From Paracoccus aestuariivivens (lineage in GTDB: Bacteria > Pseudomonadota > Alphaproteobacteria > Rhodobacterales > Rhodobacteraceae): 64,000 bases of DNA. The stretch's first letter is position 1. The number at the start of each line of letters is the position of its first letter. The notes under the pieces are model-generated. The model did no database searches. It was given only the letters and a program-made list of their open reading frames with translations, and was not told where the DNA came from. The stretch covers positions 124,001 through 188,000 of the forward strand of contig NZ_WMIE01000005.1 of NCBI RefSeq assembly GCF_009711225.1, given 5' to 3'. The position numbers were made by a program, and so were the translations under genes. Of the stretch, positions 9,057 to 16,782 are shown in pieces.

Positions 9057-9608
9057 ATGGCCGAAAGCCAGAATATCGGACCTGATGCCAGCCTTCTTCT
9101 GGTCGACGATGACGAAATCTTTCTGAATCGTCTGGCGCGGGCAATGGAAAAACGTGGATTTGACGTCGCACGTGCCACGTCGGTTGCGGATGCGCGCGCG
9201 ATTGTCGCCGAAAAGCCGCCGGCCTACGCCGTTGTCGATCTGCGGCTTGAGGATGGAAACGGCCTTGATGTCGTCGACGCACTGCGCGAGGCCCGAGCTG
9301 AGGCCCGCATCATCGTTCTGACGGGATACGGAGCCATCGCTACCGCAGTCGCCGCGGTGAAGATGGGGGCTACGGACTATCTGTCGAAACCGGCGGATGC
9401 CGATGAGGTCACGCGGGCTTTGCTGTCCAGCCCTGACGAAATGCTGCCTCCTCCGCCTGAATCCCCAATGTCGGCCGATCGTGTTCGTTGGGAGCATATC
9501 CAACGCGTCTATGAACAATGCGATCGTAATGTCAGTGAAACAGCCCGACGTTTGCACATGCATCGCCGGACACTTCAGCGCATTTTGGCGAAACGAAGCC
9601 CGCGCTGA
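9057..9608 (+). CDS. regA: Response regulator RegA/PrrA (ActR family)
   Basis: A 183-residue DNA-binding response regulator. The receiver domain (about 13-125) has the acidic pocket LLVDDDE, phospho-acceptor Asp61 in VVDLRLEDGNGLDVV, T-G-Y at the switch position and K in LSKPAD. A proline-rich linker (LPPPPESP, about 139-146) leads to a Fis-type helix-turn-helix: E-H-I-Q-R-V-Y-E-Q-C-D-R-N-V-S-E-T-A-R-R-L. It is the partner of regB, which is transcribed divergently from the 149-base intergenic region. hvrA follows. senC, which in R. capsulatus precedes regA, is not here. Confidence 0.96.
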   Translation: MAESQNIGPDASLLLVDDDEIFLNRLARAMEKRGFDVARATSVADARAIVAEKPPAYAVVDLRLEDGNGLDVVDALREARAEARIIVLTGYGAIATAVAAVKMGATDYLSKPADADEVTRALLSSPDEMLPPPPESPMSADRVRWEHIQRVYEQCDRNVSETARRLHMHRRTLQRILAKRSPR

Positions 9609-9621
9609 TTTTCACGACTAT

Positions 9622-9634
9622 GTGTAATTTACAC
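9622..9634. promoter_or_regulatory. 13-base palindrome downstream of regA
   Basis: GTGTAA (9622-9627), central T, TTACAC (9629-9634): perfect 6-bp arms, 14 bases after the regA stop and upstream of hvrA. A T-rich tract (TATTTTTCATTT) follows, so it could be a weak terminator of regA. Its exact dyad symmetry also fits a protein-binding site. Confidence 0.4.
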
Positions 9635-9650
9635 TATTTTTCATTTCCAT

Positions 9651-9679
9651 TATCCGCCCGTTGCTATAATGGGCGGATA
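9651..9679. promoter_or_regulatory. Perfect 9-bp inverted repeat upstream of hvrA
   Basis: TATCCGCCC (9651-9659) and GGGCGGATA (9671-9679) flank an 11-base loop; the ATG of hvrA is 31 bases further on. An A+T-rich stretch without a T-run follows, so it is a poor terminator. It may be an operator, an attenuator-like leader hairpin, or a transcript-processing site between regA and hvrA. Confidence 0.5.
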
Positions 9680-9710
9680 GAAATAATAATAATCCACCAC
9701 AGGAAAACCA

Positions 9711-10019
9711 ATGGAACTCGATCTGGAAAAACTATCCTTGCGTGAGCTTCGCGACATTCGCAACAAAGTTGAAAAAGCCATCTCAACTTTCGAAGATCGT
9801 CGGAAACGCGAAGCCCTTGCAGCAGTTGAAAATGCCGCCCGTGAGTTTGGTTTTACCTTTGCCGACTTGGCAAATGCGAAGCCGACTCGTGGCAAAGTCG
9901 CCGCAAAATATGCCGATCCTTCCAACCCTGAATCGACCTGGACCGGCCGCGGCCGCAAACCTCGTTGGGTGGTGGATGCTCTGGATGCCGGAAAGGCCTT
10001 GGAAGATCTTGAGATCTAA
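9711..10019 (+). CDS. hvrA: H-NS family nucleoid-associated regulator HvrA
   Basis: A 102-residue H-NS-type protein. The N-terminal half is a coiled-coil oligomerisation region rich in charged residues (about 1-45: LEKLSLRELRDIRNKVEKAI). The C-terminal DNA-binding core reads T-W-T-G-R-G-R-K-P-R-W-V (about 77-88), the H-NS 'TWTGxGRxPxW' AT-hook-like motif. In Rhodobacter, HvrA modulates photosynthesis, nitrogen-fixation and electron-transport genes and lies next to regA, as here. Ribosome-binding site AGGAAAA is 7-13 bases upstream. A bidirectional terminator follows. Confidence 0.93.
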   Translation: MELDLEKLSLRELRDIRNKVEKAISTFEDRRKREALAAVENAAREFGFTFADLANAKPTRGKVAAKYADPSNPESTWTGRGRKPRWVVDALDAGKALEDLEI

Positions 10020-10021
10020 AA

Positions 10022-10051
10022 CAAAAAGCCCCGCCAATCGGCGGGGTTTTT
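10022..10051. terminator. Bidirectional terminator between hvrA and the HD hydrolase gene
   Basis: CCCCGCC (10029-10035), loop AATC, GGCGGGG (10040-10046), with AAAAAG before and TTTTT after. The T-runs on both strands can end hvrA rightward and the convergent HD gene leftward. Confidence 0.92.
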
Positions 10052-10054
10052 CAT

Positions 10055-10660
10055 TCATGCCTGATCGATTTCGGCAATCAACTCTCCGAACCTCTCGACG
10101 AAGGCATTGCGGGTTTCGATTGGCGGACGCAGCCTGATCTCCAGCCCGTCGATCAGATCTTCGGCAGGCACGGGAAACAGTTTATCGGCCTCAGCCCGTG
10201 AAAAACCGGCGATCTGGATTGCCTCCAGCCATGCCGATACCCGGTCCGCCTGTTTGATCGCGAGTTTGATGGGCTTCGGCAATTGGGCGGGCAGACCGAA
10301 GCGAAGGTGAACGGCAGCCGTGAGTCTGGCATCCATCTCGCCGTATTCAGCACCAAGCGCGGATTTGACCGGAGATATCATGTCCCCGATGACATATTCC
10401 GGCGCATCATGCAGCAGGGCGGCCAGACGCCAGCGCGCTTCTGCATTCGGTTGGGATTTGCGATAGATTTCTTCGACCAGCAAAGAATGCTCGGCCACGG
10501 AATATGCCCAGTTACCCCGCGTTTGCCCGTTCCATCTTGCGACGAACGCCAGACCATGTGCGATATCCAGAATTTCAATGTCCATCGGGGTCGGATCAAG
10601 AAGATCCAGCCGGCGGCCGGAGAGCATTCTCTGCCATGCGCGTTGCGCCCGTTTGGCCAT
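10055..10660 (-). CDS. HD-domain phosphohydrolase (YfbR-like)
   Basis: A 201-residue HD-superfamily protein. Metal ligands are visible as H in VAEHSLLVEEIY (about residue 57), the HD pair in AALLHDAPEYVIGDM (about 84-85) and a distal D in KQADRVSAW. It opens with a segment (GRRLDLLDPTPMDIEILDIAHGLAFVARWNGQT) seen in alphaproteobacterial relatives of YfbR, a 5'-deoxynucleotidase. The precise substrate is not known. Convergent with hvrA; secB lies upstream, separated by the secB terminator, so it is probably transcribed on its own. Confidence 0.82.
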   Translation of the reverse strand: MAKRAQRAWQRMLSGRRLDLLDPTPMDIEILDIAHGLAFVARWNGQTRGNWAYSVAEHSLLVEEIYRKSQPNAEARWRLAALLHDAPEYVIGDMISPVKSALGAEYGEMDARLTAAVHLRFGLPAQLPKPIKLAIKQADRVSAWLEAIQIAGFSRAEADKLFPVPAEDLIDGLEIRLRPPIETRNAFVERFGELIAEIDQA

Positions 10661-10709
10661 CTGTTTCCCTCATCACTGCGAATGCCGCATGGCAATCGGA
10701 TATGAAAAT

Positions 10710-10736
10710 GCCCGCGCCATTTCAATGGACGCGGGC
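10710..10736 (-). terminator. Terminator of secB
   Basis: GCCCGCG (10710-10716) pairs with CGCGGGC (10730-10736), with an inner CCAT/ATGG extension around TTCA and one unpaired base. Read on the minus strand the stem is followed by ATTTTC. It lies 21 bases beyond the secB stop. Confidence 0.78.
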
Positions 10737-10757
10737 CATCGTGTCATCCGAGATCGA

Positions 10758-11270
10758 TCAGGACAGCGGCTGATCGGCCGGACGCTCGCTTTGAACGCGA
10801 CGTGCGATTTCCTGACGATACAGCGCCACGAAATCAATCGGGTCCATGTTGAAGGGCGGGAAACCGCCATCGCGCGTCATGTCCGAGATGATGCGACGGA
10901 CATAGGGGAACAGCATGCGCGGGCATTCGATCATCAGGAACGGATGCAACTGGTCCTCGGGCACACCCTCGACGTGGAAAATCCCGCCGTAATCCAATTC
11001 GCACAGGAAGATCGGAGATTTGTCGTTGGCGTTGGTCGATTGAACGCGGAATTTGCTGATCACTTCATATTGATGATCTGCAGGACGCTTGCGCGCATCA
11101 AGGCTGACCTGAACGCTGATTTCAGGCTGCACCTCGCCCGAGGGCAGGCCTTTTTGCGCCACCGCGTTTTCGAACGAGAGGTCGCGAATATACTGCGTCA
11201 GGACCTGCATACGGACTGCCGGCTGAGGGTTGGCCGGCGCTGCAGCGCCATTGGTGATTTCGTCGCTCAT
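10758..11270 (-). CDS. secB: Protein-export chaperone SecB
   Basis: A 170-residue cytoplasmic tetrameric chaperone that keeps preproteins unfolded and passes them to SecA. The family core is clear: V-L-T-Q-Y-I-R-D-L-S-F-E-N (about 23-35), F-L-C-E-L-D-Y-G-G-I-F, and C-P-R-M-L-F-P-Y-V-R-R-I-I-S-D-M-T-R-D-G-G-F-P-P (about 113-137). Length and the short acidic tail fit alphaproteobacterial SecB. Next to it, divergent from the timA-like gene, is fxsA. Confidence 0.97.
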   Translation of the reverse strand: MSDEITNGAAAPANPQPAVRMQVLTQYIRDLSFENAVAQKGLPSGEVQPEISVQVSLDARKRPADHQYEVISKFRVQSTNANDKSPIFLCELDYGGIFHVEGVPEDQLHPFLMIECPRMLFPYVRRIISDMTRDGGFPPFNMDPIDFVALYRQEIARRVQSERPADQPLS

Positions 11271-11319
11271 TGGGGACTCCCTGTCTTTCGGGGCGTTCTA
11301 ACACCCCAGCGAACCGCGC

Positions 11320-11880
11320 TCAATGCCGGGTCCAGCCGGATTTGTTTTTACCCGGGCCCATATCGGGGCGCTCATCGGTCAGGCCTTCGCGCACCGGTGC
11401 CGGAGGATCGTCCTGCACCGAATATTCGCCGTCGATCACCCCATCCCTTGCATTCCGGCCTCGGCCAAATCCCGAGGGGTAGTCGCTGACATAATCGGAA
11501 TCCGCCGAGCGGGGCTTATATCCCGCGCCCACGACCCGCACCCGCCGACCCATCCAGCGCATGACCAGACCGCGTACGGCCGGGATCAGCAGCAGCACGC
11601 CGACCGAGCTTGTGAACAACCCCGGCAACACCATCAGCACCCCCGCAAGCATGATCAGCGCACCATGCGCCAACGGCGCCGAGGGGTCGCGGAATTCCTG
11701 CACCGAGCGCTGCACGTCCAGCATTGCCATCGCGCCCTGACGACGCATCACCGCGACACCCAAGACCGCCGACAAGATCACCAGCCCGATGGTCGCGAAC
11801 ACGCCGATGGCACCGCCCACCTGAATGAACAGCGCGATCTCGACGATCGGCAGGATGACGAATGGCAATAGCAGCCACAT
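11320..11880 (-). CDS. fxsA: FxsA family membrane protein
   Basis: A 186-residue inner-membrane protein of the FxsA family. It begins MWLLLPFVILPIVEIALFIQVG, the family signature; the glutamate sits in the first helix. Further helices lie near 28-48 and 78-105 (MLAGVLMVLPGLFTSSVGVLLLIPAVR), followed by a soluble C-terminal tail rich in D, G and R. The start at 11880 is chosen because homology begins there and GAAAGGTG precedes it. In E. coli FxsA counteracts exclusion of phage T7 by F plasmids; its normal cellular role is unknown. Confidence 0.9.
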   Translation of the reverse strand: MWLLLPFVILPIVEIALFIQVGGAIGVFATIGLVILSAVLGVAVMRRQGAMAMLDVQRSVQEFRDPSAPLAHGALIMLAGVLMVLPGLFTSSVGVLLLIPAVRGLVMRWMGRRVRVVGAGYKPRSADSDYVSDYPSGFGRGRNARDGVIDGEYSVQDDPPAPVREGLTDERPDMGPGKNKSGWTRH

Positions 11881-11990
11881 GGCAATGCACCTTTCACTTC
11901 TTTCTTCCGAAGGCGGCAAACTGGACTTGATCCGCCCCGCACCCTACATAGGTATCGAATGCCCCTTAAGAAAGCTCCTCTAGGTCCGTG

Positions 11991-12647
11991 ATGTCGAACC
12001 CCATGTTGCAACTTCTTGTTCTTGCCGCGATCGCCATATTCCTGATCCTCCGGCTCCGGGGGGTTCTTGGCACGCGCGATGGTTTTGAATCACCCACTCC
12101 CCAGGACGAAAAACCGGCCCCGCGTCGCTTCGATGTCATCGACGGCACAGCCGATGCGATGGACAACGACATCAACGATCACGCCGAACCGGGAAGTGCC
12201 AATGCCAAGGCACTGACCGCGATGAAACAGATCGAACCCAGCTTTGCCGTCGGACCTTTCCTTGGCGGCGCGAAATCCGCTTACGAGATGATCCTCATGG
12301 CATTCGAGCGCGGCGATCTGTCGGATGTGCGTGATTTTCTTGCCCCGCCCGTTGCCGAGGCGCTGGATGGCGTCATCGCCGACCGCAAGGCACGCGGCCT
12401 GACGACAGAAGCCCAGTTTCTTGGAACCCGCGAGACCGCGCTTGCCGCAGCCGAGTTCAATCCGGCGACACGTCAGGCCGAGGTCTCGGTCCGCTTTGTT
12501 GGCGAGATGATCGTGGCCACCCGCGACGCCGAGGGTAACGTTGTCGATGGCGATCCCAAATCTTCGCGCAAACAGCGAGACACTTGGACCTTTGCCCGTC
12601 AGATGGGGTCGTCCGACCCTAACTGGCAGCTTGTCGCCACTGCGTAA
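11991..12647 (+). CDS. Tim44/TimA-type membrane-associated protein
   Basis: A 218-residue protein with an N-terminal membrane helix (about 4-20, MLQLLVLAAIAIFLILRLRGVLGTRDGFE) followed by a Tim44-like domain (about 75-218: F-L-x-G-A-K-S-A-Y-E-M-I-L-M-A-F-E-R-G-D ... W-x-F-x-R). Alphaproteobacterial TimA is related to mitochondrial Tim44, the import-motor anchor. It is thought to act at the inner membrane; its clients are unknown. ATG at 11991 is used rather than the adjoining GTG at 11988. Divergent from fxsA-secB and directly abutting smr, a conserved Rhodobacterales neighbourhood. Confidence 0.85.
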   Translation: MSNPMLQLLVLAAIAIFLILRLRGVLGTRDGFESPTPQDEKPAPRRFDVIDGTADAMDNDINDHAEPGSANAKALTAMKQIEPSFAVGPFLGGAKSAYEMILMAFERGDLSDVRDFLAPPVAEALDGVIADRKARGLTTEAQFLGTRETALAAAEFNPATRQAEVSVRFVGEMIVATRDAEGNVVDGDPKSSRKQRDTWTFARQMGSSDPNWQLVATA

Positions 12648-13253
12648 ATGGCGCGGCGCAGGGGCCTGACGGCCGAAGAAAAGGCCCTCTGGTCCCGTAT
12701 TGCCAAGACCGCGGTCCCGATGCATCCGGGCCGCGCATCCAAGCCTGACATTCCGGAAGAGCCCCGATCCAAGCCCGCTCGCGCTCCGCGTGCGCCTGAT
12801 CCGGCACCTTTGCCGCTACCGGATTTTCGGATCGGATCGAAACCGGTCAAGAAACCCCAGCTACGGATCGACCTGTCGCCGCACCCCGGTCACGCTTTGC
12901 GCGAACAACCGGTGCGGATGGATCATAAGACCCACCGCCGCATGAGTCAGGGCAAACTGTCACCCGAGGACCGGATAGACCTTCACGGCATGACGCTTAG
13001 CGTGGCGCAGCCGCAATTGACGCGGTTCATCCTGAACGCCCAAGGCAACGGTTACCGGTTGGTGCTGGTCATTACCGGCAAGGGGCGCGAGGGCGGGCCG
13101 GATGCGCCCCTGCCGGTTCGCCCCGGTGCCTTGCGCCACAATGTCCCTTTGTGGCTTGAAATGGCCCCGCTGAACCAACTCGTCCTGCAGGTCAGGCCCG
13201 CCCATCGCCGTCATGGCGGCGATGGCGCCTATTATGTCTACCTGCGCCGCTGA
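12648..13253 (+). CDS. Smr-domain protein
   Basis: A 201-residue protein that starts on the base after the upstream stop. The N-terminal ~100 residues are basic and proline-rich, probably disordered. The C-terminal Smr (MutS2-like) domain is clear: I-D-L-H-G-M-T (about 104-110), G-Y-R-L-V-L-V-I-T-G-K-G-R-E-G-G, and a closing A-x-x-x-H-G-G-D-G-A-Y-Y-V-Y-L-R-R. Smr domains often have endonuclease activity on RNA at collided ribosomes or on branched DNA; for stand-alone alphaproteobacterial members the substrate is not settled. In relatives an mltA gene often lies between timA and smr; it is absent here. Confidence 0.9.
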   Translation: MARRRGLTAEEKALWSRIAKTAVPMHPGRASKPDIPEEPRSKPARAPRAPDPAPLPLPDFRIGSKPVKKPQLRIDLSPHPGHALREQPVRMDHKTHRRMSQGKLSPEDRIDLHGMTLSVAQPQLTRFILNAQGNGYRLVLVITGKGREGGPDAPLPVRPGALRHNVPLWLEMAPLNQLVLQVRPAHRRHGGDGAYYVYLRR

Positions 13254-13313
13254 CGGCTTGGTGACCGCCGCTGGAATTGCGATGAACGGCGTATCACGTC
13301 AGCGATGCAAACC

Positions 13314-14042
13314 TCAGAACTCGCGCTTGTACGAGATCCCCAGCTTCTTCTTTTCACCGAAGCTGTTGTCGATATAGCCGCGATACATCGCAAGCGTATC
13401 TTTCTTCGTCACATGGTAAGACACGCCAGCCGCCATCGAGATCCCCTTGAAGCCCTCGGTTCCTTTGGTCACGTTGACACCGCTGAGGAAAGTCATCTTC
13501 GCATTGATCGGCCGGATGCCGAAGAGGCCCAGATAGATACTATTGCTGCTGACATCGACGGTCATATTCTCGGACAGTTCCAGTTCCGAGACACTCGTCT
13601 CACCATGGGCGTAGGTGTATCCGAACGGAACGAAGACCTGCCACTGTCCGGTCTCGGCACCCAGTTTCGTGATAGGGACGAACCCGCCAAGCGAATAGCG
13701 GGTCTGGACCGTCCCGTTGTCGAATTCGGTTTTCGCCGCCGAGAAGGTCAGGATGGCGACCGGAAACAGGTACGAGGCCCCCACGGACCATTGCCCGCTT
13801 TCAGAAATGCGCGCATTGAGTTTCGCCTTGTCACCGAATGCCAGCGAGCCTGAAATCGCCAGCTCGTCGGAATAGCCGACACCGAGCTTAGTGGCGATCT
13901 TGGTTGGATCTTCTGCGGCCTTTTCCTCTGCATAAGCTCCTCCGGCCAAGGCAGGAAGGATCGTCAGCAGCAATACAAGGCGTCGCGTCAGCGCGGTGAT
14001 TTCACCCGCGCGTCGTTGCAGTATCGTTCGAAGAGAGCACAT
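13314..14042 (-). CDS. Outer-membrane beta-barrel protein, uncharacterised
   Basis: A 242-residue predicted outer-membrane protein. A signal peptide occupies about residues 18-38 (RRLVLLLTILPALAGGAYA). The rest alternates polar and hydrophobic residues (LGVGYSDELAISGSLAFGDKAKLNARISESGQ ... YLFPVAILTFSA), as in a small beta-barrel. The chain ends in phenylalanine (SYKREF), the BAM recognition signal of many outer-membrane proteins. No family could be named. There is 473 bases of gene-poor sequence upstream. Confidence 0.72.
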   Translation of the reverse strand: MCSLRTILQRRAGEITALTRRLVLLLTILPALAGGAYAEEKAAEDPTKIATKLGVGYSDELAISGSLAFGDKAKLNARISESGQWSVGASYLFPVAILTFSAAKTEFDNGTVQTRYSLGGFVPITKLGAETGQWQVFVPFGYTYAHGETSVSELELSENMTVDVSSNSIYLGLFGIRPINAKMTFLSGVNVTKGTEGFKGISMAAGVSYHVTKKDTLAMYRGYIDNSFGEKKKLGISYKREF

Positions 14043-14515
14043 GCCTCAAACCTTTCGGGTGGTCTGATGGATTCAAGGGCGCTGTTTCGAACCTGTGCCT
14101 ATGGTTGTCCATAGGAGGGAATGGTCAACATGCCAGAGGTGTCCGCAACGCATATCGCACCGAATTTGTGGGGGATTCGGATAGCTACAGGGCCGGAATC
14201 GTCACGTTTTTCCGCGGCTAACGGCATCGTCGAAACCATGGCAGAACGACGTAACACCAAGTAACTACGACGATTTATTCACTTCATTGCCCGAAAGGCC
14301 GCTTAGCCGAACACACCCGCGGGCAATGTCCGGATTGCAAGCTTGCCTGCTTGATTCTTCCGGATAAAGCACGCTGCATGGCTCGCAACATGGATGTGTC
14401 AGATCGTCGCTGGAGCCCGCATATGGGTATTGGCGCGCAATTGACCCGAGCTAGCGGAACCGGTCAATCCCGCCAAACCGGCGACAAATGCACGGAGAAT
14501 GCGCGGCTGATCCCG
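14043..14515. other. Gene-poor interval upstream of the beta-barrel gene
   Basis: This 473-base stretch holds no conserved gene that could be recognised. It contains one possible short reading frame with a nearby ribosome-binding site (14130-14264) and presumably the leftward promoter of the beta-barrel gene. No tRNA fold, insertion-sequence end or tandem repeat was seen. Confidence 0.6.
14130..14264 (+). CDS. Possible 44-residue small protein
   Basis: An AGGAGGG sequence at 14113-14119 precedes two in-frame ATG codons (14121 and 14130). The second is better spaced, and the frame runs to TAA at 14262-14264. The product would be basic and without a membrane segment (opening MPEVSATHIAPNLWG, ending AERRNTK). 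No homologue is recognised. The main support is the ribosome-binding site in an otherwise empty interval; it could be chance. Confidence 0.25.
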   Translation: MPEVSATHIAPNLWGIRIATGPESSRFSAANGIVETMAERRNTK

Positions 14516-14695
14516 TTATGAACCGTAGTTTGGCTTGGGGCCGGCGAACCACCAGATGATAAGCCCCAGCAATGGCAGGAATGCGACCAGAACGATCCAT
14601 AAAATCTTGGTCGAGGTCTGCACATTCGTATTGATGATCGAGGCGATCGCCCAGACATCCAAAGCAAAAATGATAATGCCGAACAGGTAATTCAT
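14516..14695 (-). CDS. Small membrane protein, PLDc_N (phospholipase D N-terminal) family
   Basis: A 59-residue protein with two membrane helices (about 2-20 NYLFGIIIFALDVWAIASII and 29-50 KILWIVLVAFLPLLGLIIWWFAGP). The K-x-x-W-x-x-x-V-x-x-x-P-x-x-G-x-x-x-W-x-x-x-G-P pattern is that of the PLDc_N family, found in cardiolipin synthases and as stand-alone small proteins. The start at 14695 leaves out a non-homologous extension reaching into a hairpin. It lies 54 bases after hslU on the same strand. Confidence 0.8.
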   Translation of the reverse strand: MNYLFGIIIFALDVWAIASIINTNVQTSTKILWIVLVAFLPLLGLIIWWFAGPKPNYGS

Positions 14696-14704
14696 GAGAA
14701 GCCC

Positions 14705-14741
14705 CCGGTTGCTGCTGTCTTTCAACGACAGCAGCAACCGG
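14705..14741. other. Perfect 14-bp hairpin between hslU and the PLDc_N gene
   Basis: CCGGTTGCTGCTGT (14705-14718) pairs exactly with ACAGCAGCAACCGG (14728-14741) around a 9-base loop. On the minus strand (hslU direction) it is followed by GGGCTTCTC, not a T-run. The 3' flank supplies the G-rich ribosome-binding site of the small membrane protein gene. It may stabilise the hslVU mRNA 3' end or control translation of the small gene. Confidence 0.65.
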
Positions 14742-14749
14742 AGGTTCCA

Positions 14750-16057
14750 TTACAGCACGTAGCGCGACAAATCGGTCGAGCGCGCCAGATCGCCCAGATG
14801 CTTCTCGACGAAGGCTTCGTCCACGGTCACGCTTTCGCCTGAACGATCCGGAGCGCTGAAGGACAATTCCTCGAAGACCCGTTCGATCACCGTATAAAGC
14901 CGCCGTGCGCCGATATTCTCGACCGAGCTGTTCACCTCGGCTGCGATCCGCGCCAAGGCGCGGATACCGGTCTCGGTAAAGGTCACCTCGACACCCTCGG
15001 TATTCATCAGCGCGGTATACTGGCGGGTCAAAGCGTTGTCCGTCTCGGTCAGGATGCGGACAAAATCTTCCTCGGTCAGAGGACGCAATTCGACCCGGAT
15101 CGGCAGACGGCCCTGAAGCTCGGGCAGCAGATCCGAGGGTTTGGCAATATGGAACGCGCCGCTTGCGATGAACAGGATATGATCGGTCTTCACCGGACCA
15201 TATTTGGTCGAAACCGTCGTCCCCTCGATCAGCGGCAGCAGATCGCGCTGCACCCCCTCGCGCGAGACGTCGCCGCCACGCGCGTCGCTGCGGGCAGCGA
15301 CCTTGTCGATCTCGTCGATAAACACGATACCGTTTTCCTGAACCGCTTCCAGCGCGGCAGCCTTGACCACCTCGTCATCCAGAAGCTTGTCGGCCTCTTC
15401 GGCGATCAGCAGGTCATAGCTTTCCTTAACGCTGACCTTACGACGCACGCGACGACCGCCAAAGGCCTTCATCAGGCCGGACAGATCCATCATGCCGCCC
15501 ATCGCCCCCGGAGGCTGACCGGGCACTTCCATCATCCCCAAGGGATTCGAATTGTCCTGCAACTCCAGTTCGATGACCGTCTCGTCCAGCTCGCCACGTT
15601 TCAGCTTGTCGCGGAACATGGCTTTGGTCTGCTCGCGCGCGCCCTCGCCTGCAAGAGCCGCCACGACGCGATCCTCGGCGGATTTATGCGCCTTTGCCTT
15701 GACCTCTTCGCGCATCCGCTCACGTGTCTCGATGATCGCGGCATCGGACAGATCGCGAATGATCTGTTCGACATCACGGCCGACATAACCGACCTCGGTG
15801 AACTTCGTGGCTTCGACCTTCAGGAACGGAGCCCGTGCGAGCTTCGCCAAACGACGCGAGATCTCGGTTTTACCGACGCCGGTCGGGCCGATCATCAGGA
15901 TGTTTTTCGGATAAACCTCATCGCGCAGATCGTCGGCCAATTGGCGACGACGCCAGCGGTTACGCAAAGCGACCGCGACGGCCCGCTTGGCATCCCTTTG
16001 GCCGATGATGAAGCGATCGAGCTCGGACACGATCTCGCGCGGCGTCAAATCACTCAT
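14750..16057 (-). CDS. hslU: ATP-dependent protease ATPase subunit HslU
   Basis: The AAA+ unfoldase of the HslVU (ClpYQ) cytoplasmic protease, 435 residues. Features in order: opening [33 protein letters not shown], Walker [10 protein letters not shown] (about 60-68), the pore loop GYVGRD, Walker [12 protein letters not shown], and sensor-2 [10 protein letters not shown]. The chain ends LSRYVL; the exposed C-terminal hydrophobic tail docks into HslV. The start at 16057 is chosen for GAGAGG upstream and family alignment. Downstream of hslV with an 87-base gap. Confidence 0.97.
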   Translation of the reverse strand: MSDLTPREIVSELDRFIIGQRDAKRAVAVALRNRWRRRQLADDLRDEVYPKNILMIGPTGVGKTEISRRLAKLARAPFLKVEATKFTEVGYVGRDVEQIIRDLSDAAIIETRERMREEVKAKAHKSAEDRVVAALAGEGAREQTKAMFRDKLKRGELDETVIELELQDNSNPLGMMEVPGQPPGAMGGMMDLSGLMKAFGGRRVRRKVSVKESYDLLIAEEADKLLDDEVVKAAALEAVQENGIVFIDEIDKVAARSDARGGDVSREGVQRDLLPLIEGTTVSTKYGPVKTDHILFIASGAFHIAKPSDLLPELQGRLPIRVELRPLTEEDFVRILTETDNALTRQYTALMNTEGVEVTFTETGIRALARIAAEVNSSVENIGARRLYTVIERVFEELSFSAPDRSGESVTVDEAFVEKHLGDLARSTDLSRYVL

Positions 16058-16144
16058 TTTGAACCTCTCTTCTTGCGGACACGGGCATCCACCCTTTGTG
16101 CCCAAATTGTCGGGTCATCCGAAGCGTGGGGTCTGACCCCCGCT

Positions 16145-16699
16145 TCAGCCCAGAATCTCGACGGTCAGGTTGCCGTTGGTGTAGACACAGATATCGGCTG
16201 CAATCGCCATGGCCTTGCGGGCCACGCCCTCGGCATCCAGATCGCTCGCCATCAGGCCACGAGCTGCGGCAAGAGCATAGTTCCCGCCCGAGCCGATCGC
16301 CGCCACGTCATGTTCAGGTTCCAGCACGTCACCAGCGCCGGTCACGACAAAGATATCCTTGCCGTCGGTGACGATCAGCATGGCCTCAAGGTTGCGCAGG
16401 TACTTGTCCATGCGCCAGTCCTTCGCCAGATCCACGCAGGCCCGGGCCAGTTGCCCCGGTGCGGATTCCAGCTTTTTCTCCAGCCGCTCCAGCAAGGTAA
16501 AGGCATCCGCCGTCGATCCGGCAAAACCCACCACCACATCATGGCCACCCGGCGTCAGGCGGCGCACCTTACGGGCCGTGCCTTTCATAACCGTCGGGCC
16601 GACGCTGACCTGACCGTCCCCCGCGACGACTACTTTTCCGCCACGCCGCACCGCAAGGATGGTCGTGCCGTGCCAGCCGGGAAATTTCTCATCGGACAT
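16145..16699 (-). CDS. hslV: ATP-dependent protease peptidase subunit HslV
   Basis: The threonine-protease core of HslVU, 184 residues. An 11-residue propeptide ([11 protein letters not shown]) precedes the catalytic N-terminal threonine (Thr12 in [10 protein letters not shown]). [17 protein letters not shown] and G-S-G-G-N-Y-A-x-A-A-A are present, and the protein ends in E-I-L-G. ATG at 16699 fits the family; longer in-frame starts do not. It forms an operon with hslU and is divergent from the gene at 16783. Confidence 0.97.
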   Translation of the reverse strand: MSDEKFPGWHGTTILAVRRGGKVVVAGDGQVSVGPTVMKGTARKVRRLTPGGHDVVVGFAGSTADAFTLLERLEKKLESAPGQLARACVDLAKDWRMDKYLRNLEAMLIVTDGKDIFVVTGAGDVLEPEHDVAAIGSGGNYALAAARGLMASDLDAEGVARKAMAIAADICVYTNGNLTVEILG

Positions 16700-16782
16700 G
16701 CGTATTCTCCGCTTTAGTCTGCCGGTCAGATATGGGCCAGGAAAGCCTTTCGCAACCCGGCGCACGCAGCTAGCCTTGCGCC

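Noticed and set aside
9651..9679. Intrinsic terminator of regA
   Set aside because: The stem is good, but neither strand has a T-run after it; recorded as a regulatory dyad instead.
15149..16717. 522-codon open frame on the plus strand opposite hslU/hslV
   Set aside because: No recognisable family; hslU and hslV are unmistakable on the other strand, and the frame spans two genes and their spacer.
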